Source: Rhodoferax sp. (GTDB lineage Bacteria; Pseudomonadota; Gammaproteobacteria; Burkholderiales; Burkholderiaceae_C). Taken from it: a stretch of DNA of 64,000 nucleotides. Under the pieces are notes generated by a model. It was not told the DNA's origin and made no database searches. It worked only from the letters and a program-made list of their open reading frames with translations. Below, piece after piece: positions 22,532-31,237 of the stretch (the first letter of the stretch is position 1; each line of letters begins with the position of its first letter). The DNA is taken from the NCBI GenBank assembly GCA_024236015.1, contig JACKLK010000006.1:1-64000 (forward strand), written 5' to 3'. A program made the position numbers and the translations under genes.

Positions 22532-23008
22532 ATGTGCGTAACCATTGCAGCCATGTCGTTTGCGCAAGGCCTGAGCATGGCCGGCTCTGCCATCAGTGCG
22601 CTGGGGGCACTATCGCAGGGTCGCCAGGCCGCGGCGACCGGCAAGTACCAGCAGGAACAAGCCGCTGCCGATGCGGACGCTGAACGCGCATATGCGCAGA
22701 TCGAAGCCGGCAAGATCCGCGAGGCCCGCAGCCGCACCCAGTCGGCCGCGCGTGCATCCGTGGCCGCCAGCGGTGTCGAGGTCGACGTCGGCACGGCTGA
22801 GCTGATCAACCAGGACATTTTTGCCAGCGGCGAAGAGGACGCACTCACGACCGTGATGAATGGCGCGACCCGTGCGCGCAAGCTCAACGCGCAAGGCGAG
22901 GGATATGCAATTTCCGGGCGCAACGCCAGGACCGCATCGGCCCTGAGCGCTGGCAGTGCGTTCGCCAAAGGGTGGCGATCGACGGTTCGACCTGGCGGGG
23001 AGTATTGA
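22532..23008 (+). CDS. Internal virion/ejection protein, T7 gp14-like
   Basis: A 158-residue protein with the layout of podovirus gp14-type core proteins: a hydrophobic Gly/Ala/Ser-rich N-terminus (GLSMAGSAISALGALSQGRQ), a long Ala/Gln/Glu helix, the conserved ASVAASGVEVDVGTAEL segment, then a second helix. In T7 relatives gp14 leaves the capsid first and forms the outer-membrane part of the DNA-ejection channel. The gene is intact and starts 2 bp after the coiled-coil gene. The family call rests on pattern similarity, not a search. Confidence 0.65.
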   Translation: MCVTIAAMSFAQGLSMAGSAISALGALSQGRQAAATGKYQQEQAAADADAERAYAQIEAGKIREARSRTQSAARASVAASGVEVDVGTAELINQDIFASGEEDALTTVMNGATRARKLNAQGEGYAISGRNARTASALSAGSAFAKGWRSTVRPGGEY

Positions 23009-23010
23009 TC

Positions 23011-25089
23011 ATGGCCAAGATTCCTATGGGTGGCTTCGGCCAGGTGGTGCCCCAAGGCGGGCAGACGCCACTGGCATCGGCCGGGCAGCTCGACGGCGGC
23101 ATGGGCGCTGCACTGCAGGACCTGGGCGCAACGATAACGGGCATCGGCGCCGATCACATCGCGGCCAGGGAGCGCGCACGCCAGGCGCAGGAGATCGAGC
23201 GCAAGCGACTGGCCGAGCAGGAACGCCAGCGCGCAGAGCGCGAGCTGGAAAAGGCGCAGGATCTACGCGACCGGACCGTCGCAACGGCAGCAACCAAGGG
23301 TATCGGCGTGGACGCGCAGGACCTGGGCGATGACATTGCCCGGCGCATCGCCGCCGGCGAGATCAAGCCCGGCGACGCGGGGCGCGAGTTCGACAAGCGC
23401 GCGGAGAAGGCGCTGCAGGATCGACTGCAGGGCATCAAGCCCGAGGTGGCCAACTTCATCCGGGCCAACACGGTGGACCACGTGGGGTCTGCCCGCAATC
23501 GTGCGATCGACGCAGCCGCGGCCCACGTGCGCCAGGGTGTGCGCGCCGATCTGGTGACTGCCGGCGAGACGTTCGAGCGTGCCGCGCTGACCGACCGCGA
23601 TGCAGCGGTGAAGCAGTACACGAGCATGCTGCAGACCATGGGACCGCAGGCTGGCATGACCGCTGACCAGGTGCAGCGCGAGGTGCAGTCGTTTAGGGAA
23701 AAAACCGCCTACAACTTGGGCGATGCTCTGGTGCGCGGTGCCCGCGACGACGCAAAGGCCCTGGACGCCGTGGCCGAGAGTCTGCGCGGCAGTGCCTTCG
23801 CCGACCTGTCGCCCGACAAGCTGGGCCAGCTCGACACGCGTATCGCCAATCGGCGCCAGTTGATCGAGGCCAAGAGGCAGACCGCCATTGCCCGGGGCGA
23901 GGCAGCCGCGGCCCGGCGCGATCGGCAGGCTGAATCCGCAGTGCGTGCGCTGCAGACGATGGTCGACAACGGTTCAGTGCCGGACGACAACATGATGCGC
24001 ACGATCACGACGCAGGTCGCAGGCACGCCATACGCCACGGAGGCCCGCGAGCTGCTGGTCGGTGCAGCCAAGGCCGCCAGCTTCGCGCAGTTGCCGCCAG
24101 CGGGCCAGGAGCGGGCCATCATCGAGATGCGCACCAGGTTGACCGAGCAGGGCAGCAACCCGGCATTGGAGCGGCGCATCGAGCGGTTCGCCAGCATCAA
24201 GGCGCGCACCGAGAAGCAACTGGCCGAGGATCCGCTTCTCTATGGACTGAATGCTCGACTCATCGACATTCAGCCCCTGAACTTCACCAGCCTGGACCAG
24301 TTGGCGCAGCAGATCGGCCAGCGGGCAGAGGCGGCGCACACGGTTGCCGCGCGCACCGGTGTGCCTACGTCGCCACTGCTGGCCAGCGAGGCGCACCGGG
24401 CCGGGGAGATGCTGCGCGCGCTGCCCCTGGCGCAGAAGAACACCGTCGTGCGCCAGCTCGCAACGGTCATGGATCCCTCGATGGTCGCGGCCCTGGGTCG
24501 GCAGATCGACGGGAAGGACAACGTGCTGGGCTCTGCCATCTTCGCAGCAGCCACCATGCCGCCGGCCGTGTCCGAGCTGATCCTGCAGGGCGCGGACGCC
24601 ACGGCATCGGGCCGGGTCAAAGACGATTCGCTGTCGAGCGCGGCCGCGGTGCAGATCGCCCGCGAGCTGGACAAGGTGCCATGGCCCACGACATCGGCCC
24701 GCGATTCCGCTGTTGCAGCAGCGCAGCGGGTATATGCAGGGCTGCGCGACCGCAATGGCAGCGCGTCGGCATCCGAGGCCGTGCGCCACGTGACCAATGG
24801 CCTGGCCGACTGGAACAACGGGACCAAGGTGCCCATGCCCATCGGGTACGACGAACGCCGGTTCAAGCGCGAGGTGCGGGCCATCGATGCCAAGACCATG
24901 GCCAAGTTCGCGGACGGCTTCGACGTGCTGGTCGGCGGCGAGCTGGTCGGAGTCGAGAAGCTGGCGCAGAACATGGACGCGCTGACCCTGATTCCGGCCG
25001 GCATGGGGACGTATGCGCTGTCGTCCGGCGGCGCGCTGGTGATGAAGCGCGGCGGCGGTGTCGTGCGCATCCAGATCGGGGGCAAGTGA
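23011..25089 (+). CDS. Large internal virion/ejection protein, gp15-position
   Basis: A 692-residue protein, close in size to T7 gp15 (about 750) and in the same order. The N-terminus is Gly/Gln-rich (MGGFGQVVPQGGQTPLASAG), then come long charged helices (QEIERKRLAEQERQRAEREL) and helical repeats with many Ala and Gln. No enzymatic motif is seen. Proteins of this position form the periplasmic tube for genome entry. GGGGAG precedes the ATG, and the stop overlaps the next start by 1 bp. It is full length with no frameshift, which argues against simple decay. Confidence 0.6.
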   Translation: MAKIPMGGFGQVVPQGGQTPLASAGQLDGGMGAALQDLGATITGIGADHIAARERARQAQEIERKRLAEQERQRAERELEKAQDLRDRTVATAATKGIGVDAQDLGDDIARRIAAGEIKPGDAGREFDKRAEKALQDRLQGIKPEVANFIRANTVDHVGSARNRAIDAAAAHVRQGVRADLVTAGETFERAALTDRDAAVKQYTSMLQTMGPQAGMTADQVQREVQSFREKTAYNLGDALVRGARDDAKALDAVAESLRGSAFADLSPDKLGQLDTRIANRRQLIEAKRQTAIARGEAAAARRDRQAESAVRALQTMVDNGSVPDDNMMRTITTQVAGTPYATEARELLVGAAKAASFAQLPPAGQERAIIEMRTRLTEQGSNPALERRIERFASIKARTEKQLAEDPLLYGLNARLIDIQPLNFTSLDQLAQQIGQRAEAAHTVAARTGVPTSPLLASEAHRAGEMLRALPLAQKNTVVRQLATVMDPSMVAALGRQIDGKDNVLGSAIFAAATMPPAVSELILQGADATASGRVKDDSLSSAAAVQIARELDKVPWPTTSARDSAVAAAQRVYAGLRDRNGSASASEAVRHVTNGLADWNNGTKVPMPIGYDERRFKREVRAIDAKTMAKFADGFDVLVGGELVGVEKLAQNMDALTLIPAGMGTYALSSGGALVMKRGGGVVRIQIGGK

Positions 25090-26660
25090 TGCCGTGGGGA
25101 TCATTCGACCAGGTGGGCACCGATGCCGCCCTGGAGTTCATGGGCCGTAACCCTGCGCCGGCGCCCGAGCGCAAGGCCAGCACGTGGAGCCAGGCCGTAG
25201 AGCTGTTCGAGGCGCCATTCAAGGGCGCCGCGCAGGGCGTCGGCCAGACGGCCCGGGCAATCAACCGGGTCAACCCGATGCAGGCCGGCAGCTCGGGCGT
25301 GTTGTCGCCATCCGAGCAGGACGACATGTTGCAGGATGCCGGCATCGATCGCGACTCGCAGGACAAGGCGCTGCGCCGGGGCATCGACGCGTTCAAGCCC
25401 GATCCGCTGACCAGCACGACGGCCAGCATGATCCTGCAGGACGCGTCGCGGCTGTTGACCAAGGTCGCAGGTTATGGGCTTACCGGCGGGCCGGTTGCCG
25501 CCGTGGTGGGCACCGGGCTGGATGAGGCGGCCACGGGGTTCATGGAGATGCGCGACAAGGGGGTCGACACCGCCACGGCGATGCAGACCGGCGCGGTGCG
25601 CGGTGTTGCCACTGCCGTGGGCGTTGCCATTCCCGTGGCGGGCGGGACCGCGCTGCAGACTGCAGGCCTGATCGCAGCCGGCGGGCCGCTGTCGTACATC
25701 GGCGAGCAGGCGGCGACCCGGGCGATTCTGGAGAACGCCAACTATCCCGAGCTGGCCGCAGAGCATGACCCCTGGGACCCGGTGGGCCTGGGCGTGTCGT
25801 TGGCCGTGCCCGGGATCTTCGGCACCGTGCTGCACCGGGCCCGGGTTCGCAAGGCAGCAGCCGAGGCCGCAGGCAAGCCGGCGCCATCCGAGATGCCGGC
25901 GGGGTTTGCCGACACGCCCGAGATCCGGGACGCCGCGCATGTGGCCTATCGTGACCAGCAGGCCCAAGGCGCAGCGCTCGGGGACCGAGCGGACCCACGC
26001 ACCCAAGCGGCCCACGCGAAGGCCCTGCAGGAGACGCAGCGCGCCATGGACAGCGGCGAACTGGTGCGACTCGATGCGGTGCCGATGCAACTGGATGAGG
26101 CGCGCGTGAAACAGGTGGTGGCCGACATGGGCGAGCGGCTGCGCCGAGTCGACGAAGAGATTCGGGCATCGCGCAGCGCCGACGACCTGGCGCCGATCGA
26201 GGTCGAGCCCGCGCCGCTGGCTACGGTTGCGCCGGTGCTCGATGACGGCCTGGACCGGCTCGCAGCCGACGCCATGCGGCTGATCGACACGCAGCAGATC
26301 GACGACCTGCCGCCAGCGGTTGGCAATCTGCTGATCGGGTTGCGAGAGAACGGGGGCAACGTCGGCGAGCTGGTGCAGCGCGTGCGCGACGTGCGTGCCA
26401 CTGGCGGCGGGGATGGCGACATTGCCAACCAGATCGCCGACGCGGTCGAGCAGGCCCGCACCATTGCCGCGCAGCCGCCGGCCGTGCGCAGCGCCATGGA
26501 GGCCATCCGACAGCGGCCCGATATGCCGGTGCGCCTGGATGACAACGCGCCGGCGCAAGGTGCCCGCGACGCCCTGGAGGCAGTTTCGCAAGAGCGAGCC
26601 CGGGCCAATGTGGAATCGCGCGCCTTCGAGGCCGCAGTCGAGTGCATGCTGGAAGGATGA
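25089..26660 (+). CDS. Ejection protein, N-terminal part of a split gp16-like unit
   Basis: A 523-residue protein starting in the stop codon of the preceding gene (GATGCC). Residues about 105-215 contain Gly/Ala-rich hydrophobic segments (VAGYGLTGGPVAAVVGTGLD; GVAIPVAGGTALQTAGLIAA) that could cross or perturb the inner membrane; the rest is helical and charged. No lytic transglycosylase motif is seen. With the next protein it sums to 1358 residues, about the size of T7 gp16 (1318), in the same order after gp14- and gp15-like genes. I therefore read the pair as a two-chain gp16 equivalent. Confidence 0.55.
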   Translation: MPWGSFDQVGTDAALEFMGRNPAPAPERKASTWSQAVELFEAPFKGAAQGVGQTARAINRVNPMQAGSSGVLSPSEQDDMLQDAGIDRDSQDKALRRGIDAFKPDPLTSTTASMILQDASRLLTKVAGYGLTGGPVAAVVGTGLDEAATGFMEMRDKGVDTATAMQTGAVRGVATAVGVAIPVAGGTALQTAGLIAAGGPLSYIGEQAATRAILENANYPELAAEHDPWDPVGLGVSLAVPGIFGTVLHRARVRKAAAEAAGKPAPSEMPAGFADTPEIRDAAHVAYRDQQAQGAALGDRADPRTQAAHAKALQETQRAMDSGELVRLDAVPMQLDEARVKQVVADMGERLRRVDEEIRASRSADDLAPIEVEPAPLATVAPVLDDGLDRLAADAMRLIDTQQIDDLPPAVGNLLIGLRENGGNVGELVQRVRDVRATGGGDGDIANQIADAVEQARTIAAQPPAVRSAMEAIRQRPDMPVRLDDNAPAQGARDALEAVSQERARANVESRAFEAAVECMLEG

Positions 26661-26664
26661 CCCC

Positions 26665-29172
26665 ATGAAGATCAAGTGCGTCAACGCAGTCGAGACCGCC
26701 ATCGGTCGCAAGATCACACAGGCCGAGGCCCGAGGGATCGAGGAACGGGTGCGCGAATCGATGCGCCGCCTGGCCGCCAAGAACCCGGCCGGCTGGGCGC
26801 AGATGCCGCGCGAGGGCCGGCTGCGCGAAGGCGCCAAGGCAGCGGCCAAGGACCTGATGCACCAGGCCGAGCTGCAGGAAACCCGCGCGGCGCTGAGCGT
26901 GCAAGCCCACATGCGCCACGTGCCCGAGGTCGAGCGCGCCGGCAAAGGCGGGTTCAAGGTGATCGTGCGCAAGCTGGACCAGGCGAACACCTACATCAAG
27001 GGCGTGCAGCGCGAGTATCTGCAGAAAACCCTGGACGCGATCGACTACGCCACGCGCCAGGATTCGGGCTCGATGGTGATGCGCGGCGTGCGCTGGATCT
27101 CCAATGCCGAGAACCCCGAGAAGGCGCTGGCGTTCGTGCGCGAGGTGTTCGGCAAGGACGGCGGCGACGCCGGTGCCAAGGCCGCGGCGCGCGCCTGGCT
27201 GGACTCGATCGAGAACATGCGCAACCGGTTCAACGAAGCCGGCGGCGACGTGCGCAAGCTGATGTATGGCTACCTGCCGCAGCCCCACGACGCCGGGCGG
27301 GTGCGCGAGGCCGGCATCACGCGCTGGGTGACCGATGTTCTGCAGATGGTCGACCGGCGCAAATACGTGACCGAGAACGGTCGGCAGATGACGGATGCCG
27401 AGCTGGGCGAAGCGCTCGAGGAAGCATGGCGCACGATCACCAGCGACGGCTGGAGCAAGATCGAGCCGGGCCAGTACCGGGGCGAGGGCGCGCTGGCCAA
27501 TGCCGGCTCGCAGTCCCGCGTGATCCACTTCGCAACGCCCGAGGCCTATGTGTCCTACCTGGGCAAGTATGGCCAGGGCAACGTGTTCGGCGCGCTGTCC
27601 GGGCATATCGAATGGATGGCCCGCAACATCGCATTGACGGAGACGTTCGGCCCGAATCCGGCCGCGCTGTTTCGCACCATGCACGACACCGCGATGCAGG
27701 GCGGGGGCGTCGATCGGGTTGGCTTGCTGATGAACACGACCGACATGTTCAAGACGTTGACCGGCGCATTCAACAACTCCGAGAGCCAGCGCGCGGCGCG
27801 CATCGGGCAGGGACTGCGGAACCTGGAGGTAACCGGCAAGCTACAGCAGACGCTGCTGTCGAGCGTGACCGACATTCCGACGTACTTTGCGACGCTGGGA
27901 TACAACCGGCTGCCGTTCTGGCAGGGGACCGTGAACCTGGTGCGGGCCTTCGGCAGCGAGACGCGCGAGTATGCGCACCGCGCCGGGCTGATCTCGGACT
28001 CGATCGTGTCCGACATGACGCAATACGGCGAGGGCAACCTGGGCCAGGGCTGGACCGCCAGGCTTGCCAATGCCACGACCAAGGCGGGATTGCTCAACGC
28101 CTTCACCGACGCGGTGCGCCGGGCCTTCAGCGTCACGATGATGGGCGGCATGGCCAAGATCGCGCACACGCCATGGGAGCAGCTGGAGGCCGGCGACCGC
28201 GCCAGGCTCACGACCAAGGGATGGACCGCCGATGAATGGGCCGTGTTGCACCAGGCCACGCCCGAGCAATGGCGCGGGGTGGACATGCTGACACCGCAAA
28301 GCGTGCTCGATGTGCCCGGTGTCGACGCCTTCACGAAGCAGCGCGTCGTGTCGCGCCTGCTGGGCACCATCGCCGACGAATCCGAATATGCCAGCGTCGC
28401 GCCAGATCTGACGACACGCACACTGCAGGCCGGCGGGCTGCAACGCGGCACCGGCAAGGGCGAGCTGTGGCGAAGTTTGCTCTTATTCAAGTCATATCCG
28501 ATCGCCGTCATGTCGCGCCACTGGGACCGGGCACTGCACGGGGACATGTCTCCGGCGAGCCGGCTGCAGTACGGTGCATCGCTGGCCGTTGGCATGACGC
28601 TGTTCGGCGCGCTGGCGATCCAGTTGAAGGAACTGGCCGCCGGCCGGGATCCGCGGGACATGACCGGGCAGGAGGGCGACGACCCGGCGCGCCTGGCCAA
28701 GTTCTGGAGCGCGGCATTCTCGCAAGGTGGCGGCGCTGGCTTCCTCGGGGACATGCTGCTGTCCGGTATCGGGCGACAAGGCCAGAGCGGCGCCAGCGCG
28801 GCGCTGGGGGGCATCGCCGGGCCGGTGGTGGGCAGCGCCTTCGAGCTGACTTACGATGTATTTTTAGAGAATCTGCGCCAGGCCGCCGAGGGCAAGGACA
28901 CGCACGCCGGCGCCGAGGCTTTCCGGTGGGCGCGCGGGCACATGCCGGCGGTCAACATTTGGTATGCCAAGCTGGCCATCGACCAAGCCGTTCTCAACGA
29001 CATGCAGGAATTCTTGTCGCCCGGCTACCTGGACCGCGTGCGCAACCGTGCCGAGCAGCAATGGGGGTCGACCTACTGGTGGGCGCCGCAACCGACCGGC
29101 ATGCTGTCGAGCGAGGGCATGCAGGGCCCGGACCGGGCGCCGGACCTGTCGGCAGCATTCGGGGGTGAATGA
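26665..29172 (+). CDS. Large ejection protein, C-terminal part of a split gp16-like unit
   Basis: An 835-residue helical protein. The C-terminal third resembles the conserved end of podovirus DNA-injection proteins: LLLFKSYPIAVMSRHWDRAL, LAVGMTLFGALAIQLKELAA (hydrophobic) and GGAGFLGDMLLSG. Such proteins enter the host's inner membrane and help pull in the genome. The frame is intact. It starts 4 bp after its partner and overlaps the next gene by 4 bp. No portal, capsid, tail-fibre or lysis gene follows, which is unusual because ejection genes normally lie inside a full head-tail module. Confidence 0.65.
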   Translation: MKIKCVNAVETAIGRKITQAEARGIEERVRESMRRLAAKNPAGWAQMPREGRLREGAKAAAKDLMHQAELQETRAALSVQAHMRHVPEVERAGKGGFKVIVRKLDQANTYIKGVQREYLQKTLDAIDYATRQDSGSMVMRGVRWISNAENPEKALAFVREVFGKDGGDAGAKAAARAWLDSIENMRNRFNEAGGDVRKLMYGYLPQPHDAGRVREAGITRWVTDVLQMVDRRKYVTENGRQMTDAELGEALEEAWRTITSDGWSKIEPGQYRGEGALANAGSQSRVIHFATPEAYVSYLGKYGQGNVFGALSGHIEWMARNIALTETFGPNPAALFRTMHDTAMQGGGVDRVGLLMNTTDMFKTLTGAFNNSESQRAARIGQGLRNLEVTGKLQQTLLSSVTDIPTYFATLGYNRLPFWQGTVNLVRAFGSETREYAHRAGLISDSIVSDMTQYGEGNLGQGWTARLANATTKAGLLNAFTDAVRRAFSVTMMGGMAKIAHTPWEQLEAGDRARLTTKGWTADEWAVLHQATPEQWRGVDMLTPQSVLDVPGVDAFTKQRVVSRLLGTIADESEYASVAPDLTTRTLQAGGLQRGTGKGELWRSLLLFKSYPIAVMSRHWDRALHGDMSPASRLQYGASLAVGMTLFGALAIQLKELAAGRDPRDMTGQEGDDPARLAKFWSAAFSQGGGAGFLGDMLLSGIGRQGQSGASAALGGIAGPVVGSAFELTYDVFLENLRQAAEGKDTHAGAEAFRWARGHMPAVNIWYAKLAIDQAVLNDMQEFLSPGYLDRVRNRAEQQWGSTYWWAPQPTGMLSSEGMQGPDRAPDLSAAFGGE

Positions 29173-29471
29173 TGGGCTTGCCGGCAGACTTTGACGCCCT
29201 GGACGACCCGCCAGGGCGCGCCAATCCTAGCGATGCGGGTAACCCTACCCCGCGCAAGCGGCGCAAGCCTCTGGACAACCTGGACGCGGTACGCCGGGAG
29301 ATGACCGCGACCTACTGGCAGATCAAACACGGCGAGGTCGAGCTGGACAAGGGCAAGGGCCAGATCTACGCGCTGGGCAAGATCAGCGAGGTGATCAAGG
29401 TGGGCCTGGCCGTCGACGACGAATTGCGCGAGCTGCGCCGGCTGGTCAAGGCATACGAACGGACACCGTGA
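29169..29471 (+). CDS. Hypothetical protein after the ejection genes
   Basis: A 100-residue protein. The first third is disordered and Pro/Asp-rich, the middle basic (RKRRKPLDN), and the rest a helix ending DDELRELRRLVKAYERTP. I do not recognise it. It is translated from an ATGATG overlapping the stop of the large ejection protein. Size and basic patch would suit a DNA- or capsid-binding accessory, possibly a packaging specificity factor; this is speculation from position. Confidence 0.45.
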   Translation: MMGLPADFDALDDPPGRANPSDAGNPTPRKRRKPLDNLDAVRREMTATYWQIKHGEVELDKGKGQIYALGKISEVIKVGLAVDDELRELRRLVKAYERTP

Positions 29472-29482
29472 AGGGGGGCACC

Positions 29483-29746
29483 ATGAAGGCAAGCAGCAAG
29501 ACGCGCCAGCGCACGGACAAGGACCGGCTGGCCGCCGGCATGAAGGCTGTGTTGGGGCAGCCGAACGAAGAAGACAACCGCCGGTATGAAAGCCTGCAGG
29601 AACAGGTCGCAAAGTGCGAGCGTGCTGCGAATCGCGCCACGGAGCTGGTGAACGCCGGTGTCAGCGGATGGTCGATCGTCTTCGACCACAATATCGGCAA
29701 GCACGTGATCAACTACCACGACGGCCGGCGGGAGGTTGTCGAGTGA
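29483..29746 (+). CDS. Small hypothetical protein near attR
   Basis: An 87-residue protein; the ATG follows a GGGGGG ribosome site and is preferred over a GTG five codons upstream. The middle NRRYESLQEQVAKCERAANR is a coiled-coil helix and the end GWSIVFDHNIGKHVINYHDG is beta-rich. Not recognised. It overlaps the next gene by 4 bp (GTGA). Confidence 0.45.
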   Translation: MKASSKTRQRTDKDRLAAGMKAVLGQPNEEDNRRYESLQEQVAKCERAANRATELVNAGVSGWSIVFDHNIGKHVINYHDGRREVVE

Positions 29747-30072
29747 CCGGGCAGCGGGTGGACTGGGAGCGGATCATTGCCGACCTGATTCGCTCGGGGC
29801 TGACGATCATGTCCATAGTGGAGGCAACGGGCATACCCAAGTCGACCTTACTCGGATATCGCAACCTGGGCGCAGAGCCCAAGCACTGGGCCGGCGAGGT
29901 GCTGCTACAGCTATGGCGTGACCGCATGCATCCGCATGTCCCGCTTAGGGAGGTCATGCCGCATGTGCCACGGGTGCACCGGCAGCGCAGTAACCTGTCT
30001 TTTGAACAGTTATTGGACACCACTAGAAAAAACTGGCCTTCTGTTTCCGGTAAGCCGTTGATTCAAAAGTAA
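29743..30072 (+). CDS. Helix-turn-helix protein at the right end of the element
   Basis: A 109-residue DNA-binding protein. Residues LTIMSIVEATGIPKSTLLGY form a classic helix-turn-helix; the preceding DWERIIADLIRSG is its first helix. It starts with GTG in the stop of its neighbour. The last 30 codons run through the TTGGACACC site and the terminator beside attR, so the C-terminus may be set by the integration junction. It could be a regulator of late genes or a small-terminase-like protein; the second would matter for a satellite, but evidence is thin. Confidence 0.55.
   Translation: MTGQRVDWERIIADLIRSGLTIMSIVEATGIPKSTLLGYRNLGAEPKHWAGEVLLQLWRDRMHPHVPLREVMPHVPRVHRQRSNLSFEQLLDTTRKNWPSVSGKPLIQK
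30027..30056 (-). terminator. Element-borne terminator downstream of tRNA-Ala
   Basis: On the minus strand GGCTTACCGG-AAA-CAGAAGGCC is followed by a T-run (AGTTTTTTC). It replaces the host terminator that was pushed 13.8 kb away to 16245-16274, and it resembles that copy. Confidence 0.75.
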
Positions 30073-30075
30073 ATT

Positions 30076-30126
30076 GTTGGTGGAGAGGAGGAGGATCGAA
30101 CTCCCGACCTCTGCATTGCGAACGCA
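30076..30126 (-). other. attR within the intact tRNA-Ala gene
   Basis: 51 bp identical to attL at 16292-16342. It covers the tRNA 3' half from the anticodon arm to CCA plus two flanking bases. The element thus restores a full tRNA by supplying its 3' half. Confidence 0.92.
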
Positions 30127-30153
30127 GCGCTCTCCCAGCTGAGCTACCCCCCC
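30078..30153 (-). tRNA. tRNA-Ala (anticodon CGC)
   Basis: The minus-strand transcript folds as a 76-nt cloverleaf. It has a GGGGGGG/CCTCTCC acceptor stem that includes the G3-U70 pair identifying alanine tRNAs, GCTC/GAGC D stem, CTGCG/TGCAG anticodon stem with loop TTCGCAA (anticodon CGC, reading GCG), a TTCGATC T loop and an encoded CCA. It is intact because the integrated element carries the matching 3' half. Confidence 0.95.
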
Positions 30154-30262
30154 AACGGGTTTTGATTCTAGCCAGCTTGGCGAGGCCTTGGCAATGGCAT
30201 GGGCGCTGCCGGGGCGCCGGTTCGGGTCACAATGGAAGGCCCTTCTTTCCTGGAACTGACCT

Positions 30263-31171
30263 ATGGCACGACATGGAAGTCCGCAATGGTTCGACAGCAT
30301 GTACAACAACCGGGCCCTGGTGCCCGATTTCGCGCGCCACATGGCTGTGTGGACCGGGCATTCGATCGATGCGCGGCAGGAACCCGGCTGCCAGCTCGAC
30401 GTGCCGTACGGGCTCGGTGATGGCGAAACGCTGGACGTGTTCCGCGCGGTGGAGACCGGGACCGGCACCGGCAAGGGCGCCAGCAGCACCGACAAGGCGC
30501 CGGTGCTGGTATTCCTGCACGGCGGCTACTGGCGCTCGCTCGACAAGTCCGACCATTCCTTCGTCGCGCCGGTTTTCACGCAGGCCGGAGCCTGCGTCGT
30601 GGTGCCGAACTACGCCTTGTGCCCGGGGACCGACATCCACCCGGTCACCGTTCCGCATATCGTGATGCAGATCGTCAAGGCGCTGGTCTGGGTCTGGCGC
30701 AATATCGACCAGTATGGCGGCGACCCGGCGCGCATCACGGTGGCCGGGCATTCGGCGGGCGGGCATCTGGCCGCGATGATGGCGGCCTGCGTGTGGCAGG
30801 CCCATGGCGACGATCTGCCCGAGGACCTGGTGCGCAATTCCTTGTCGATCTCGGGCCTGCATGAGCTCGAATCGATCCGCCGCACGCCGTTCCTGCAGCA
30901 CGACCTGCGGCTGACGCCGGAGGACGCCTGCAAGGCCAGCCCGGCCTGGATGCCGCCGCCGTCACGCCATGGCGTGCTCGCCAGCGTGTGCGGGGGCGAG
31001 GAGAGTGCGGAATTCCTGCGCCAGAACAGCCTGATCCAGCAGCGCTGGGGGCGCAAGGTGGTGCCGGTGTGTGAGGCCTTGCCCGGCTTGAACCACTTCA
31101 GCATCCTGGATGCGATGGTGGAGCCGGGAAGCCGGCTGCACCGTCTGACGCGCGAACTGCTCGGGCTCTGA
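30263..31171 (+). CDS. Alpha/beta hydrolase (arylformamidase-like)
   Basis: A 302-residue esterase-type hydrolase. The oxyanion motif HGGYWRSLDKSDHSF (about residues 90-104) and nucleophile elbow GHSAGGHLA (about 162-170) are the pattern of the kynurenine-formamidase-like group; the catalytic histidine is probably in LPGLNHFSILDAM near the end. It may hydrolyse N-formyl aromatic amines or small esters. A CACAAT -10-like hexamer lies about 30 bp before the start. It is the first host gene after the tRNA and runs opposite to it. Confidence 0.8.
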   Translation: MARHGSPQWFDSMYNNRALVPDFARHMAVWTGHSIDARQEPGCQLDVPYGLGDGETLDVFRAVETGTGTGKGASSTDKAPVLVFLHGGYWRSLDKSDHSFVAPVFTQAGACVVVPNYALCPGTDIHPVTVPHIVMQIVKALVWVWRNIDQYGGDPARITVAGHSAGGHLAAMMAACVWQAHGDDLPEDLVRNSLSISGLHELESIRRTPFLQHDLRLTPEDACKASPAWMPPPSRHGVLASVCGGEESAEFLRQNSLIQQRWGRKVVPVCEALPGLNHFSILDAMVEPGSRLHRLTRELLGL

Positions 31172-31237
31172 CACCGCCTGCTGGCGCCTGGGCGGGTCGC
31201 TCGTGCCGGCCGCAGCGCGCCGCGAACCGAGGCCGAA

